Part shown: positions 50,745 through 60,481 of the stretch, in pieces
How positions within the stretch are numbered: the first letter of the stretch is position 1
Layout of the letters: every line of letters starts with the position of its first letter
DNA from: Lewinellaceae bacterium
Lineage (GTDB): Bacteria; Bacteroidota; Bacteroidia; Chitinophagales; Saprospiraceae
Direction: 5' to 3'
Assembly: GCA_020636405.1 (NCBI GenBank)
Contig: JACJXW010000004.1
Coordinates: 1,364,001 to 1,428,000, forward strand
DNA length: 64,000 nucleotides
The notes under the pieces: generated by a model
The model's database searches: none
What the model was told of the DNA's origin: nothing
Seen by the model: the letters and a program-made list of their open reading frames with translations, nothing else
Made by a program: the position numbers and the translations under genes

Positions 50745-53700
50745 ATGCCTGTTCTTTCTGGCGGCATCAAGGCCCTTTCCGATACGCCGAGCGCCATTTC
50801 CGCAATAAACGAGCAAAAAAATTATGCGCTCTCCAGTGCCCAGCGCCGGCTCTGGATACTGGGCCAGATCGAAGGCCAGCCGTTGGTGAACAACCTTTCT
50901 TATAAGGTTAATATAAAGGGCAAACTGGACATCGAAGCGCTTGAAAAAAGCCTGCAGTTGCTTTTTCAACGGCACGAAAGCCTGCGGACGAATGTTGCGG
51001 AGGGCCGCCAGTTCATCCATCCCGAAAGGCATTTTAAACTAAAAGTCCGCAACGTCATTGAGGCCAACGAGGAAAAGCTCCGGGCCTACCTGCAATCGCT
51101 GGCCGATTATGTTTTTGACCTGGAAAGGGATACGCTGTTGCGCGTGCGGCTGCTCATTACAGGGCCGGCCGAACACTTACTGGTGTTTACGGCGCATCAC
51201 ATTGTTTTCGACGGCTTCTCCTTCCACATTTTGGTAAAAGACTTGTTCGCGCTCTATACTGCCTGTGTGCAAGGCGCGGAGCAACCGCTGTCCACCCTGC
51301 CGCCCTTGCCGATCCAGTACAAAGACTACGCCGCCTGGCAGAATGAACTGCTGGATTCAGCGTCCATGCAAGCGGCGCGGGCCTACTGGCTGGAGCAGCT
51401 GGCGCCGGCGGAGGGCAGGTTTCCCTTCCTGGAGTTGCCCACTGGCCAACCGCGCCCGGCGGTCAAAACATACCATGGCGCTACTGTGGAGGCGGCCTTC
51501 GGCCCGGCATTAAGCAAGCGGCTGGATCAGTTGGCCCGCCAACAGGGCGCCGATCTGTTTACGGCCCTGGCCGCTCTGGTTCATGTGTTGCTTTACCGGT
51601 ATACCGGCCAGGAGGATATCATCATCGGAACTCAGGTTTCGGGCAGGAACCGTCTGGAGTTGCAAGGCCAGGCCGGATTGTACGTCAACACCCTGGCCCT
51701 GCGGCAACGCATTGTCGGTGAAGATAGTTTTTTATCGTTTTTGCAAAAAGCTGGCACCACGGTTCAGTCTGCCCTGGAGCATGCCTCCTACCCCTTCGCC
51801 CGCCTGCTGTCGGAGCTGGATCTCCCGCAGGACAAGAGCCGCTCGCCGGTTTTTGATGTGATGTTTCGGCTGAACAGGCAGGAGGATGCCCTACAACCGC
51901 TGGATGGCCTCTCCGTGACAGCCGAACCCATGGAAACGGCTGTCAGCCCGTTTGACCTTACGTTTGACTTTGTCCAAAAGCCCAAGGGCTTGTCCCTCAA
52001 ACTCACTTACAATACCGATCTGTTTGCAGCGGAACGGATACAGTGCCTGCTCGGCCACTTTGAAACCCTGGCCCAAAGTGCTTTGGCCGATCCCGAAGCA
52101 CCGGTTGCCCGCCTGAACATCCTTCCCCAGGCAGAGAAGGATCGGCTGCTTCAGCAGTTTAACCATACAACCGCTGATTTTCCCCTCGACCAAACCATCG
52201 TTCAACGCTTTGAAGCACTGGCTGAAAAGGCGCCAGGCGCCCTTGCCCTGGTTTTTGACCCGGATACAAAACTGACGTACCGGGAACTCAACGAGCAGGC
52301 CAACCGCCTGGGCCGCTATCTGAGAGCGGCTTACGATATTCAGGCCGATGACATCATCGCCCTCCAGCTGGAGCGTAGCGAGTGGATGATCATCGCCATA
52401 CTGGGTGTCATGAAAGCCGGAGCGGCCTACCTGCCCATTGCGCCGGACAACCCGGCGGAGCGCACGGAATACATGCTGAAAGACAGCCGGGCAAAAGCCC
52501 TGCTGGTGGATGCGGCCACTTATTCCAAGGGCAAAAAGATGGAAGCTGTGCTGCCCGTTTTTCAGGTGGAGACGGCGCCGGAAACCAATACGGCCAACCT
52601 CCCCACTATTACGGACAGCCGAAGCCTGGCCTACGTCATCTACACCTCCGGCTCAACGGGGCAGCCCAAGGGGGTGATGATCGAGCAGCGGGGAGCGGTG
52701 AATATGGCGCTCAGCCACATCCAAAAGTGCGGCCTGGGGCCCGACGGCCGGGCCAGCCAGTTCGTCAGCTATAATTTTGACGCTTCCATCGGCGAAATAT
52801 TCATGACGCTGCTTTCCGGAGCAGCCCTCATCATGGCGGATAAGGCGACGCTGAACACGCCGGAGCTTTTTCTGAGCTTTCTGGAACGACACCAAGTCAC
52901 GGTTCTATCCATCCCGCCGGCCTATCTGGCGCAATTGAAAAAACCGGCCCTGGAGCATGTCAGAGTCATCATCAGCGGGGGGGAAAGCCCTCATCTGGAC
53001 GATGTGCTGCATTATCACAAGCGAATCCGGTATTTCAACATTTACGGCCCGACGGAGTGCTCGGTTTGCATTACCATGTATGAGGCGCCTGATCACTATG
53101 AACAGCCGCCTGCCTTTATTCCCGTCGGCGGCCCCATTCCCAATACCTCGCTTTACATCCTGGATAAAAACCAGGCCTTGCTGCCCTTTGGCATAGCCGG
53201 AGAGCTGTATGTGGGGGGCGCCAACCTGGCCCGCGGCTATCTGAACAATCCGGAGCTGACGGCCGAAAAATTCATTCCCAACCCGTTCCATCAGGGGGAA
53301 AGGCTGTACCGCACCGGCGACCTGGCAAAATGGACGCCCGAGGGCGATATTGAATTCCTCGGCCGCCTCGACCACCAACTGAAGATCAGGGGTTACCGCA
53401 TCGAGGCCGGAGAGATCGAGCAAGCCCTGCTGGCCCATGCAACGGTCAAGACCTGCGTCGTGGCGGCTCATGAAGGGAAGGCCGGTAAGCAACTGGCCGC
53501 CTACCTGGTTCCAAAGCCAGGGTACTCCCTTCCCGGCTTTGAAGAACTGCGTGCTTTCCTGTCGAACACCCTGCCTGAGTACATGATACCGGCCTATTTC
53601 GTGGAAATGGAAGCCCTGCCGACTAACATCATCGGCAAGATCGACCGCAAGGCGCTGCCGGCGCCCACTGCCGATAACCTGGCGCAGAAAGCCGGCTATG

Positions 53701-54695
53701 CCCCTCCCCGGGATGCTACGGAACAAACGCTGGCGGCCATTTGTGAAGAAGTGCTGGAAATGAAACCCGTTGGCATCTACGACGATTTTTTCCAGCTGGG
53801 CGGCAACAGCCTCAATGCGGTGCAACTCGCGGGGCTCATCAGCGAGCATTTTGGGGTGGATTACCCGCTTTATCTCATTTTCGAATACCCGGCCATAGCA
53901 GAAACTGCCCGGAAAATAGATACCCTCCGGCAACAAGAGCAGCAGCAGATAGAACAGCCGGGCATCTGGTTCAACCAGGATGCCGATCCGCTGGTATTTG
54001 TCCTGCCTCCCCTCTTCGGCCTGGGGGTTAAGTATCGGGAACTCGCTGAGGCTATGCCCGATGTGTCGCTGTTCTGCTTCGACCTCCTCCCGGTGGAGAA
54101 CTGGAAAGAGGTTTACTACGGCCTGATCAAAAAACTGCAACCCGAAGGCCCCTATGTTTTTATGGGCTACTCCATCGGCGGCACGCTGGCCTTTGAAGTG
54201 GCCCGCTATATGGAAAGCCGGGGGGAAAGGGTTAGCGATCTGGTCTTTGGCCATAGCATTTACCCGACGGAAGGGGAGATCCCATTGCAGCCTACCCGGG
54301 AGTTTGTGGCCCACAACGTATTGCTGCTGCAGGATGACCTGAAGGAGCAAAACCCGCTATACCAGAATAACACCATAATTAAACAGGCCGAAAAAAGAGT
54401 GGTTGCCTACAAAAACCTGATTGCTAACATGGAGTGGACGCAGAAGACGCGGGCCAACATTCATCAGATCGTGGTCAGGACGGTGGCAGAACCCAACATA
54501 TCGCTGGACTGGAAGCCTCATACCGAGGGAGATTTCATCCTGCACCCAGCGCCGGGTACACATGCCCGGTTATTCACAGCCCCTTATGTGTCGGCGGTGG
54601 CGGGCATCATCCGGGATATTCTTAAAACGGATGCGTGGCATCCCGGCATGCTGGAAGAGCTGCCCGTGAATTGGGTTATACCCAGGGTGAATTAG
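50745..54695 (+). CDS. Single-module NRPS: C-A-PCP-TE
   Basis: 1316 residues. Condensation domain (about 25-450) with H151-H152-x-x-x-D156-G (HHIVFDG). Adenylation domain (about 480-985) with VIYTSGSTGQPKGV, NIYGPTECS, YRTGDLAKW, GRLDHQLKIRGYRIEAGEIE and the A10 Lys in IIGKIDRKAL. Carrier with S1022 (LGGNSLNAVQL) and a thioesterase with S1143 (MGYSIGGTLAFE). A hand alignment of the specificity pocket to GrsA gives D-A-G-S-I-S-I-V-C-K, which I cannot link to a known amino acid; the leading Asp suggests an alpha-amino acid. The C domain should join this amino acid to an upstream acyl or amino donor, and the TE releases it. No other NRPS module is here, so the donor may be a soluble amine or a carrier-bound acyl group. 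Confidence 0.95.
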   Translation: MPVLSGGIKALSDTPSAISAINEQKNYALSSAQRRLWILGQIEGQPLVNNLSYKVNIKGKLDIEALEKSLQLLFQRHESLRTNVAEGRQFIHPERHFKLKVRNVIEANEEKLRAYLQSLADYVFDLERDTLLRVRLLITGPAEHLLVFTAHHIVFDGFSFHILVKDLFALYTACVQGAEQPLSTLPPLPIQYKDYAAWQNELLDSASMQAARAYWLEQLAPAEGRFPFLELPTGQPRPAVKTYHGATVEAAFGPALSKRLDQLARQQGADLFTALAALVHVLLYRYTGQEDIIIGTQVSGRNRLELQGQAGLYVNTLALRQRIVGEDSFLSFLQKAGTTVQSALEHASYPFARLLSELDLPQDKSRSPVFDVMFRLNRQEDALQPLDGLSVTAEPMETAVSPFDLTFDFVQKPKGLSLKLTYNTDLFAAERIQCLLGHFETLAQSALADPEAPVARLNILPQAEKDRLLQQFNHTTADFPLDQTIVQRFEALAEKAPGALALVFDPDTKLTYRELNEQANRLGRYLRAAYDIQADDIIALQLERSEWMIIAILGVMKAGAAYLPIAPDNPAERTEYMLKDSRAKALLVDAATYSKGKKMEAVLPVFQVETAPETNTANLPTITDSRSLAYVIYTSGSTGQPKGVMIEQRGAVNMALSHIQKCGLGPDGRASQFVSYNFDASIGEIFMTLLSGAALIMADKATLNTPELFLSFLERHQVTVLSIPPAYLAQLKKPALEHVRVIISGGESPHLDDVLHYHKRIRYFNIYGPTECSVCITMYEAPDHYEQPPAFIPVGGPIPNTSLYILDKNQALLPFGIAGELYVGGANLARGYLNNPELTAEKFIPNPFHQGERLYRTGDLAKWTPEGDIEFLGRLDHQLKIRGYRIEAGEIEQALLAHATVKTCVVAAHEGKAGKQLAAYLVPKPGYSLPGFEELRAFLSNTLPEYMIPAYFVEMEALPTNIIGKIDRKALPAPTADNLAQKAGYAPPRDATEQTLAAICEEVLEMKPVGIYDDFFQLGGNSLNAVQLAGLISEHFGVDYPLYLIFEYPAIAETARKIDTLRQQEQQQIEQPGIWFNQDADPLVFVLPPLFGLGVKYRELAEAMPDVSLFCFDLLPVENWKEVYYGLIKKLQPEGPYVFMGYSIGGTLAFEVARYMESRGERVSDLVFGHSIYPTEGEIPLQPTREFVAHNVLLLQDDLKEQNPLYQNNTIIKQAEKRVVAYKNLIANMEWTQKTRANIHQIVVRTVAEPNISLDWKPHTEGDFILHPAPGTHARLFTAPYVSAVAGIIRDILKTDAWHPGMLEELPVNWVIPRVN

Positions 54696-54733
54696 CCCTT
54701 TCGGAATTTCATGATGACGAATCCTTTTTTGGC

Positions 54734-55671
54734 ATGATGTATTGGAAGTTGGTGGCAATTATATTGACAGGTTGGTTGGTTGCCATGGCTGTTTCTAACG
54801 GATGGCATCTCCTCATCGATTGGTGGCAGGTACCCCTCACTATGGCGTTCGGCAGTTTTGTCGCCGGTTTTTCAGCCGAGGGAGGAGGCGCGGTGGCTTT
54901 TCCGGTCTTTACAAAAATACTGGGCATTGAGCCAAACGAGGCCAGGCAATTTTCTTTGCTGATCCAATCCGTAGGAATGTCGACAGCCTCGTTTGTCATC
55001 GTATATCGGAAAACACCCTTTTATGCCTTTGCTATCCTGCCGGCAGTTGCCGGAGGCGCTGTTGGGCAAGCTCTTTCCGTCAGCATGGGCTGGATCATAT
55101 CGGGCGTTCACTTGAAGTGGTTGTTTTCCATCACCGGGGCGGCGTTGGGCGCCGCGCTTTTGTTGCAACACCATTCAGGCGTTGAGCGAAAAGACTGGGT
55201 CGATGAAAAGCGGGAAGGTACCTCCTTTTTTTGTTCGGTACCGATCGGCGGGTTCCTGGTATCAATATTGGATGCGGTACCGATATCATCGCTTTTATCC
55301 TGCTAACCCTCATTCTGGGGTCCACCGAAAAAAAAAAGGCGACCCCGACAACGGTGATCATCATGGCGTTGAATTCCATCATTGAGTCGGCATCATTAGC
55401 CTCACCGGAGAATTGTCAGGTTGGTACCGTCTCTGCCTGGAAGACGGCTATCCCGGTAGTGATATTTGGCGCGCCTTTGGGCGCTTTCATGGCTGCCCGT
55501 ACCGATAATGCGGTCATATTATATGCCCTGGTGGTTTCATCGGCATAGAACTGGTAGCACCATCCTGATCGTGCCGCTGCAAAGCTGGGTGATCCCGGTT
55601 GCAGTTGCAATCAATGCCTGCATGTGTGGGATTGTGGTACTGGAAATACTGCCGGCAAAATATTTTCGTAA
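54734..55671 (+). pseudogene. TauE/SafE-family (sulfite exporter) permease, broken in at least two places
   Basis: The first frame (to 55306) has SafE-like helices and motifs (GSFVAGFSAEGGGAVAFPVF, QFSLLIQSVGMSTASFVIVY). At about 55255-55265 the sense passes to a second frame (NIGCGTDIIAFILLTLILG, MALNSIIESASLAS) ending at 55548, and near 55540 to a third (VPLQSWVIPVAVAINACMC, AKYFRK). At least two indels are needed. The family exports sulfite, sulfonates or similar anions, which fits a sulfation cluster. It starts 39 bp after the NRPS stop. The gene is probably dead; an assembly error would have to occur twice. Confidence 0.85.
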
Positions 55672-55682
55672 ACCTCCGGAAA

Positions 55683-56687
55683 ATGAGCAAAATCAAGATA
55701 GCCGTCATCGGTGCAACCGGCACGGCTTTGAAACGGACCATTCCCGCCCTGCAGCACTCCCCATTGTGCGAAGTAGCAGCGATACAGGGCAGAAGTGAGG
55801 AAAAACTGCGAGCGGCCGCCGGGCAGTATGGCATCCCTCATTATTTTCTGAGCCCGGAAGAGATGCTGCAAACAATGGGTTGCGAGCTGGCCTTTATCGG
55901 CAACCCGCCTTTTATGCATTTCGAAAGTGTAAAAACCGCCCTGCAATATGAGAAAGCCGTACTGTGCGAAAAGCCGCTGGCCGTCAATTATGAGGAGGGC
56001 CTCCGGATTGCCGGGCTGGTTGCTGAAAATAGAGGGATCCCTTTTGGCGTCGCCCACCACCTGCGGCATCAAAAGGCGATTGCAGATATTAAGAACTGGA
56101 TCGAATCCGGCGAAATCGGCCAGGTGCTGAACGTATGGTGCCAGTGGGGCTTTTTCATGAAAACCGGCGTGCCGAAAGCCGTCTGGAAACTGGATTCTGA
56201 CAAGGCCGGAGCGGGTACGTTCAGCGACAACGGCATCCACATCATCGACCTGATCCTCTACCTTTTCGGGCCGCCCCAAGGACTGTTTGGAAAATCCCGA
56301 AAGATCAGGTTTAACAGTACCTATGACGATGAATCCGCCATGCTCGTGTACGAAGATAAAACCGTTTTCCTGAGCGCTTCCCAAAGCATGGATCACCCGG
56401 GCAACCACCTGCTGATCTACGGTACGGAAGGCAGTATTGAGGCCTTCGGAGGCATAGGAGAGGCCAGTATGGAAAGGGTAGAACTGAAAAACGGGAACGG
56501 CGCCCAAAACTTTACTTACGAAAAAGAGAATCTCTATGGCAATGAAGTGGAAGATTTTATCAGGGGTCACCTTTTTGCCGGGGAACGGGCTACCGTCGGG
56601 ACAAGCCTGTCGGATGCCTTGACGAGTTTGAAGATCATTGATTTGATCCGGGAGTCTTCTATTCAGGATCAATATAAGGCGCTTTAA
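55683..56687 (+). CDS. Gfo/Idh/MocA-family oxidoreductase, second copy
   Basis: 334 residues from the ATG at 55683. Rossmann start KIKIAVIGATGTALKRTIPAL, and here the classical motif is intact: VLCEKPLAVNYEEGLRIA with the Lys-Pro pair. The C-terminal domain includes DKAGAGTFSDNGIHIIDLIL, where Asp and His of the active site are expected (D-x-G-x-H-x-x-D). It probably oxidises or reduces a sugar or cyclitol with NAD(P). It differs much from the member at 44396, which has Thr where this one has Lys. It lies downstream of the broken permease and 184 bp before the first FGE-like gene. Confidence 0.88.
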   Translation: MSKIKIAVIGATGTALKRTIPALQHSPLCEVAAIQGRSEEKLRAAAGQYGIPHYFLSPEEMLQTMGCELAFIGNPPFMHFESVKTALQYEKAVLCEKPLAVNYEEGLRIAGLVAENRGIPFGVAHHLRHQKAIADIKNWIESGEIGQVLNVWCQWGFFMKTGVPKAVWKLDSDKAGAGTFSDNGIHIIDLILYLFGPPQGLFGKSRKIRFNSTYDDESAMLVYEDKTVFLSASQSMDHPGNHLLIYGTEGSIEAFGGIGEASMERVELKNGNGAQNFTYEKENLYGNEVEDFIRGHLFAGERATVGTSLSDALTSLKIIDLIRESSIQDQYKAL

Positions 56688-56842
56688 CCTGCCGGGTTTC
56701 CATTGAGTTCTGGCAGGCCAAACCCGGCAGCGTTTATCTGAAATGTCGCAGGGTATATACTGCAAAGTTGTCGGCGAAAATCGTCTTCGACAAACGCTGC
56801 CGGGTTTAGCCAAACGGGATCATCACGCAAACCCGGCAGGTT
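56686..56842. repeat. Nested inverted repeat, 157 bp
   Basis: Outer arms 56686-56699 and 56829-56842 (AACCTGCCGGGTTT and complement) and inner arms 56720-56735 and 56792-56807 (AAACCCGGCAGCGTTT and complement) are exact. The word AAACCCGGCAG thus occurs four times in alternating orientation. It fills most of the 184-bp spacer before the first FGE-like gene. Confidence 0.85.
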
Positions 56843-56871
56843 GGGTTAGCCTATAGAAAAAACAAAAACCT

Positions 56872-58263
56872 ATGAATATTATTTCCTCATTCCGGACATT
56901 CAGCGCCCTCAGCGCGTCCGTCGCTCGGTTCACCATGGACAATTACGCGCTATCCGGCGAAGACTACGCCCAATTCAAAGCCGGGAGAAAGGATGCCGGC
57001 TGGGTAGATTACCTGCGGGAGCGCTCACAGGTGGATCTGGCGGACTATCTGGCATTTGCCGATCGCCTGCGGGCGACCCGGACAGTGCGCATCAGGCTGG
57101 CTACCCCCCATCCTCAGGCGGTCTTGTCGGCGGTTCCCTGGCCGGAGTACATCAGCCGGCTCAGCCTGGCCCACAATCAACTGGAAGGCGGGCTGGACCT
57201 TAGCCGGTTCATGGAGTTGGAAGTACTGTCTCTTGCCGGCAACCCCGCGCTGGACTACGACAGGCTGGTGTTGCCGCCGGGCCTGCGCCATATTATCGTA
57301 TCGGGCGCAGAACAGGCAAATCTGGAAAAGGAAGGCTTCCGGGAAAAACACCCCGGCATTTCATTGTCGCAGAACGGCAAGCCCGGCTTCAACCTGGGCA
57401 AGGCGCCCTTCCGGGAGCCCGAGATGGCGGCGGTCCGGGGTGGCACGTTCTGGATGGGAAGCGAGGAAAGCGAAGCTGAGGCAACGGACGCTGAGAAGCC
57501 GCGCCACCTTGTTCAATTGTCTGATTACGCCATGGGGAAATATCTGATAACAGTGGAAGAATTTGCCCGCTTTGTGGAGGAAACCGGTTACGTCACCGCT
57601 GCCGAACGGGAAGGCTGGTCCGTGGCGGGTATCTGGCGGCAGGGCAAGCTGGAGTTTTTCTGCCCGGCGGAATGCAACTGGCGGTACGACGTCTACGGGC
57701 GGCCGCTCACTAACGCCCACGCCCGCCATCCGGTGGTTCATGTGACCTGGGACGACGCCATGGCCTACTGCGAGTGGCTGAGCGGGAAAACCGGCAAAAC
57801 CTACCGACTTCCCACTGAAGCACAGTGGGAATACGCGGCGATCGGAGGGCATCAGGCGCCAGATAAAGATGATCAGGGCTATTTCCAACGGTCCTGCGCC
57901 TACGCCGGCAGCGATGATCCCGTGCAGGTAAGCTGGTTCTTCGGCCAGTTTGAAGGGCAGCCCGTTGAGCAGTACGGCACGCGGCCGGTGGGCCAGCTCC
58001 AGCCCAACGAACTGGGCCTGTACGACATGAGCGGCAACGTCTGGGAATGGTGCTTCGACCGGCACGCCCCGGACTATTACCGGCAGTGTAAAGAGGCCGG
58101 GCTGGTGAAAGATCCCGCCGGCCCGGAGCAGGGCGCCAACCGCATGTTTCGCGGAGGTGGATGGGGGCGTGACGCCGCCGCCGGCCGGATCGCCAACCGC
58201 CGGCGCAGCGCGCCGGACGACCGGGGGGATGCGGCGGGTTTTCGGATAGTTTGCACAAAATAG
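56872..58263 (+). CDS. FGE-like (SUMF1/EgtB/PvdO) protein with LRR-like N-domain, copy 1
   Basis: 463 residues. Residues about 1-180 contain leucine-rich-repeat-like stretches (RLSLAHNQLEGGLDLS, LEVLSLAGNPAL). From about 185 the FGE-sulfatase fold begins: MAAVRGGTFWMGSEE, FVEETGYVTAAEREGWS, HPVVHVTWDDAMAYCEWLS, RLPTEAQWEYAAIGG, ELGLYDMSGNVWEWCFD and RGGGWGRDAAAGRIANRRR. The Cys pair that formylglycine-generating enzymes use near the C-terminus is absent (Gly and Ala there), so it is not a sulfatase activator; it may be a nonheme-iron or structural relative such as EgtB or PvdO. No signal peptide is evident. It pairs with the near-homologue at 60482. Confidence 0.88.
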   Translation: MNIISSFRTFSALSASVARFTMDNYALSGEDYAQFKAGRKDAGWVDYLRERSQVDLADYLAFADRLRATRTVRIRLATPHPQAVLSAVPWPEYISRLSLAHNQLEGGLDLSRFMELEVLSLAGNPALDYDRLVLPPGLRHIIVSGAEQANLEKEGFREKHPGISLSQNGKPGFNLGKAPFREPEMAAVRGGTFWMGSEESEAEATDAEKPRHLVQLSDYAMGKYLITVEEFARFVEETGYVTAAEREGWSVAGIWRQGKLEFFCPAECNWRYDVYGRPLTNAHARHPVVHVTWDDAMAYCEWLSGKTGKTYRLPTEAQWEYAAIGGHQAPDKDDQGYFQRSCAYAGSDDPVQVSWFFGQFEGQPVEQYGTRPVGQLQPNELGLYDMSGNVWEWCFDRHAPDYYRQCKEAGLVKDPAGPEQGANRMFRGGGWGRDAAAGRIANRRRSAPDDRGDAAGFRIVCTK

Positions 58264-58269
58264 AAAAAT

Positions 58270-60358
58270 ATGATCATCGGAGGCCTAATCATCGCCGCCT
58301 GCGCTTATGCCTTTGCGGACGAGGTACGGGAAAGCCAGCAAAAAAAGGCCGATGCTTTGAGCAAAAGGCTAAAGGCGCCGCCATTTGGGCAGGCAACAGA
58401 AAATCTTACCTTAAAGGAACAGATAAAGGAGATACTGGCTCCCTTTGTTGATGACGACGACATTCGAAGCCAACAACTTCAACAAACCGATAAAGCGGAG
58501 GAAAAAGAAGTAGAGAAAAACCTTCAGGCATCGACGAGTACATGATCGGTACTTGTCGGCGGCGGTACCTGATCCTGCCACCGCTCAACCTGCTGGTACT
58601 GGGCGGCATCTTATGGATTTCCTGCCAATTTACAAAACAACTTATCAGACGTTGGTCAAAGAGCGCAAAGTAGACGCCTTCGTTGTTGAAACCATTGCGT
58701 TGACCGGCATTTTGGCAACTGGCCACTTAGTGTTGTCGGCTATAGGGGAAGCGGTTTATTATGCGTCCCGGAAACTGTTGCTGAAATCGGAAAACCGCTC
58801 GGCCCGGCAACTGGCGAATTTATTTGAAGCGCAACCGAAGCAGGTATGGTTGGTTCGGGGAGAAACGGAAATTGAAATTCCACTCGATCAATTATCAAAG
58901 GGAGACATCGTGAGCATCCACGCCGGGGAGACGGTCCCGGTAGATGGCCATATCGTGAAGGGATATGCCTTGATCGGACAGCAAGCCCTCACGGGAGAAT
59001 CCCAGCCGGCGGAAAAAAGCATTGGGGATGCCTGTTTCGCCTCTACGCTGGTGCTGGAAGGGAACATCCAGGCAAAGGTTGAAAAAGCGGGAAGCGAAAC
59101 GATGATCGCTCAGGTCGAAAGCCTTTTGAACCAAACTGCCAGCCTGAAAATAGAGATGGTAAACAGGGGTAGGAAAACGGCGGACGAAGCGGCGCCCTCT
59201 CTGTTGACGGTTAGTGCGGCAAGCATTCCCCTGAGGGGCATCAAAACCGGCTCCGCCCTGGTGAATACCAGCTTCGGCTTTATCCTGGAACTCACCTCTC
59301 CCATGGTGGCGCTCAACTTCCTGTCTATCGCTTCACAGGAAGGAATCCTCGTTAAGGACGGTACCGTTCTTTGGAACTGCTGCACAAAATAGACGCCGTT
59401 GTTTTCGACAAAACAGGCATTCTTACGTTGACGCAACCTCACGTTGGAAGAATATACGCCTTCAACGGGATTTCAGAAAATGAGCTGCTGGTACCTGTGC
59501 CGCCGCCGCCGAGTATCGGCAGACCCATCCCATCGCCTGGTATCATACAGGAAGCCAAGGAACGCCGGCTTGATTTGCCCTCATCGATGAAGCGAAGTAT
59601 GAAATAGGATATGGCATAAAAGTAACCCTGAAGGGCGAAAAAATCCACGTCGGAAGCGCCAGGTTTATGGGAATGGAGGGCATTGCTGTTTCGGAGGCCG
59701 CAGGAGCATTGGCGGAGGAAGCACATCATCAAGGATATTCCCTGATCTACGTTGCCGTCACCAGGGAACTCCGGGGGTGATAGAATTGCATCCAACCATC
59801 CGCCCGGAAGCAAAAGCCATTGTCGAAGAACTGAAGTCGCTGAACAAAACCTGCTATATCCTCTCCGGCGACCATGAGCAGCCAACCCGCCACCTGGCCT
59901 GGCAGGTGGGTATCGAACATTATTTTGCAGAAGTGCTTCCCGAAGAAAAAGCCCGTTTCATCAACCTTTTGCAAGAACAAAGTAACACCGTTTGCTTCAT
60001 TGGCGACGGCATCAACGATGCGGCCGCCCTTAAGAAAGCAGACGTCTCCATTTCTATCCGGGGCGCCTCCACTATTGCTACGGATACTGCCCAGATCGTC
60101 CTGATGGGCGAGAACCTGGAGCAGTTGCCATTGCTGTTTACGTTAGGAGAGCAGTACAACCAATACATGAAGACTAACATGAGGGCCTCCGTCGTGCCCG
60201 CCGCTTTTGCCGTCGGCGGCATTCTGTTCCTCCATTTCGGCATCACCGCCGCCATCATAGCCAATTTGCTCGGTTATTCCATCGGGATCGGCAACGCCGT
60301 ACATCCCATGATCGTCTACCGGCAAGCCCGGCAGAAAAAGCGGCATGGTAACACATAG
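58270..60358 (+). pseudogene. P-type (heavy-metal) ATPase, broken in several frames
   Basis: The sense moves through all three frames: a short N-terminal part (58270-58545), a 43-codon piece with YLILPPLNLLVLGGILW (58542-58673), a long piece with the actuator loop LTGESQPAEKS (to 59392), a piece with the phosphorylation site (59371-59607), a stop-bounded piece (about 59592-59780), and the hinge/end with FIGDGINDAAALKKADV (59777-60358). The catalytic DKTGT is DKTGI here (D at 59407, ATT for Thr), an independent sign of lost function. It begins 6 bp after the first FGE-like gene. The original metal specificity cannot be told. Confidence 0.9.
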
Positions 60359-60412
60359 GCAAATTCCTGAAACAAGGGTGAAAACCGCTGTGGCGGCCGG
60401 GGCCTAAATTTG
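60347..60412 (+). promoter_or_regulatory. Cluster operator and promoter, copy 4 (FGE-like gene)
   Basis: Counting from G60348: GTAACAC at 1, CAAA at 13, GAAACA at 22, TGAAAA at 32, and a perfect -7 box TAAATTTG at 58 (60405-60412). It matches copy 1 at 28 of 40 positions without gaps and overlaps the end of the broken ATPase gene. The FGE-like start codon is at 60482. Confidence 0.78.
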
Positions 60413-60481
60413 CAGGTGTTATTAGTACTACTTTGCTAACTTAAAAAATTAACCGCAGGGTGCCAATAAATAGAAAACGCT

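Noticed and set aside
54734..55671. Programmed frameshifting in the TauE/SafE gene
   Set aside because: Two separate shifts without slippery heptamers, in a gene beside another multiply broken transporter gene, are better explained by decay.
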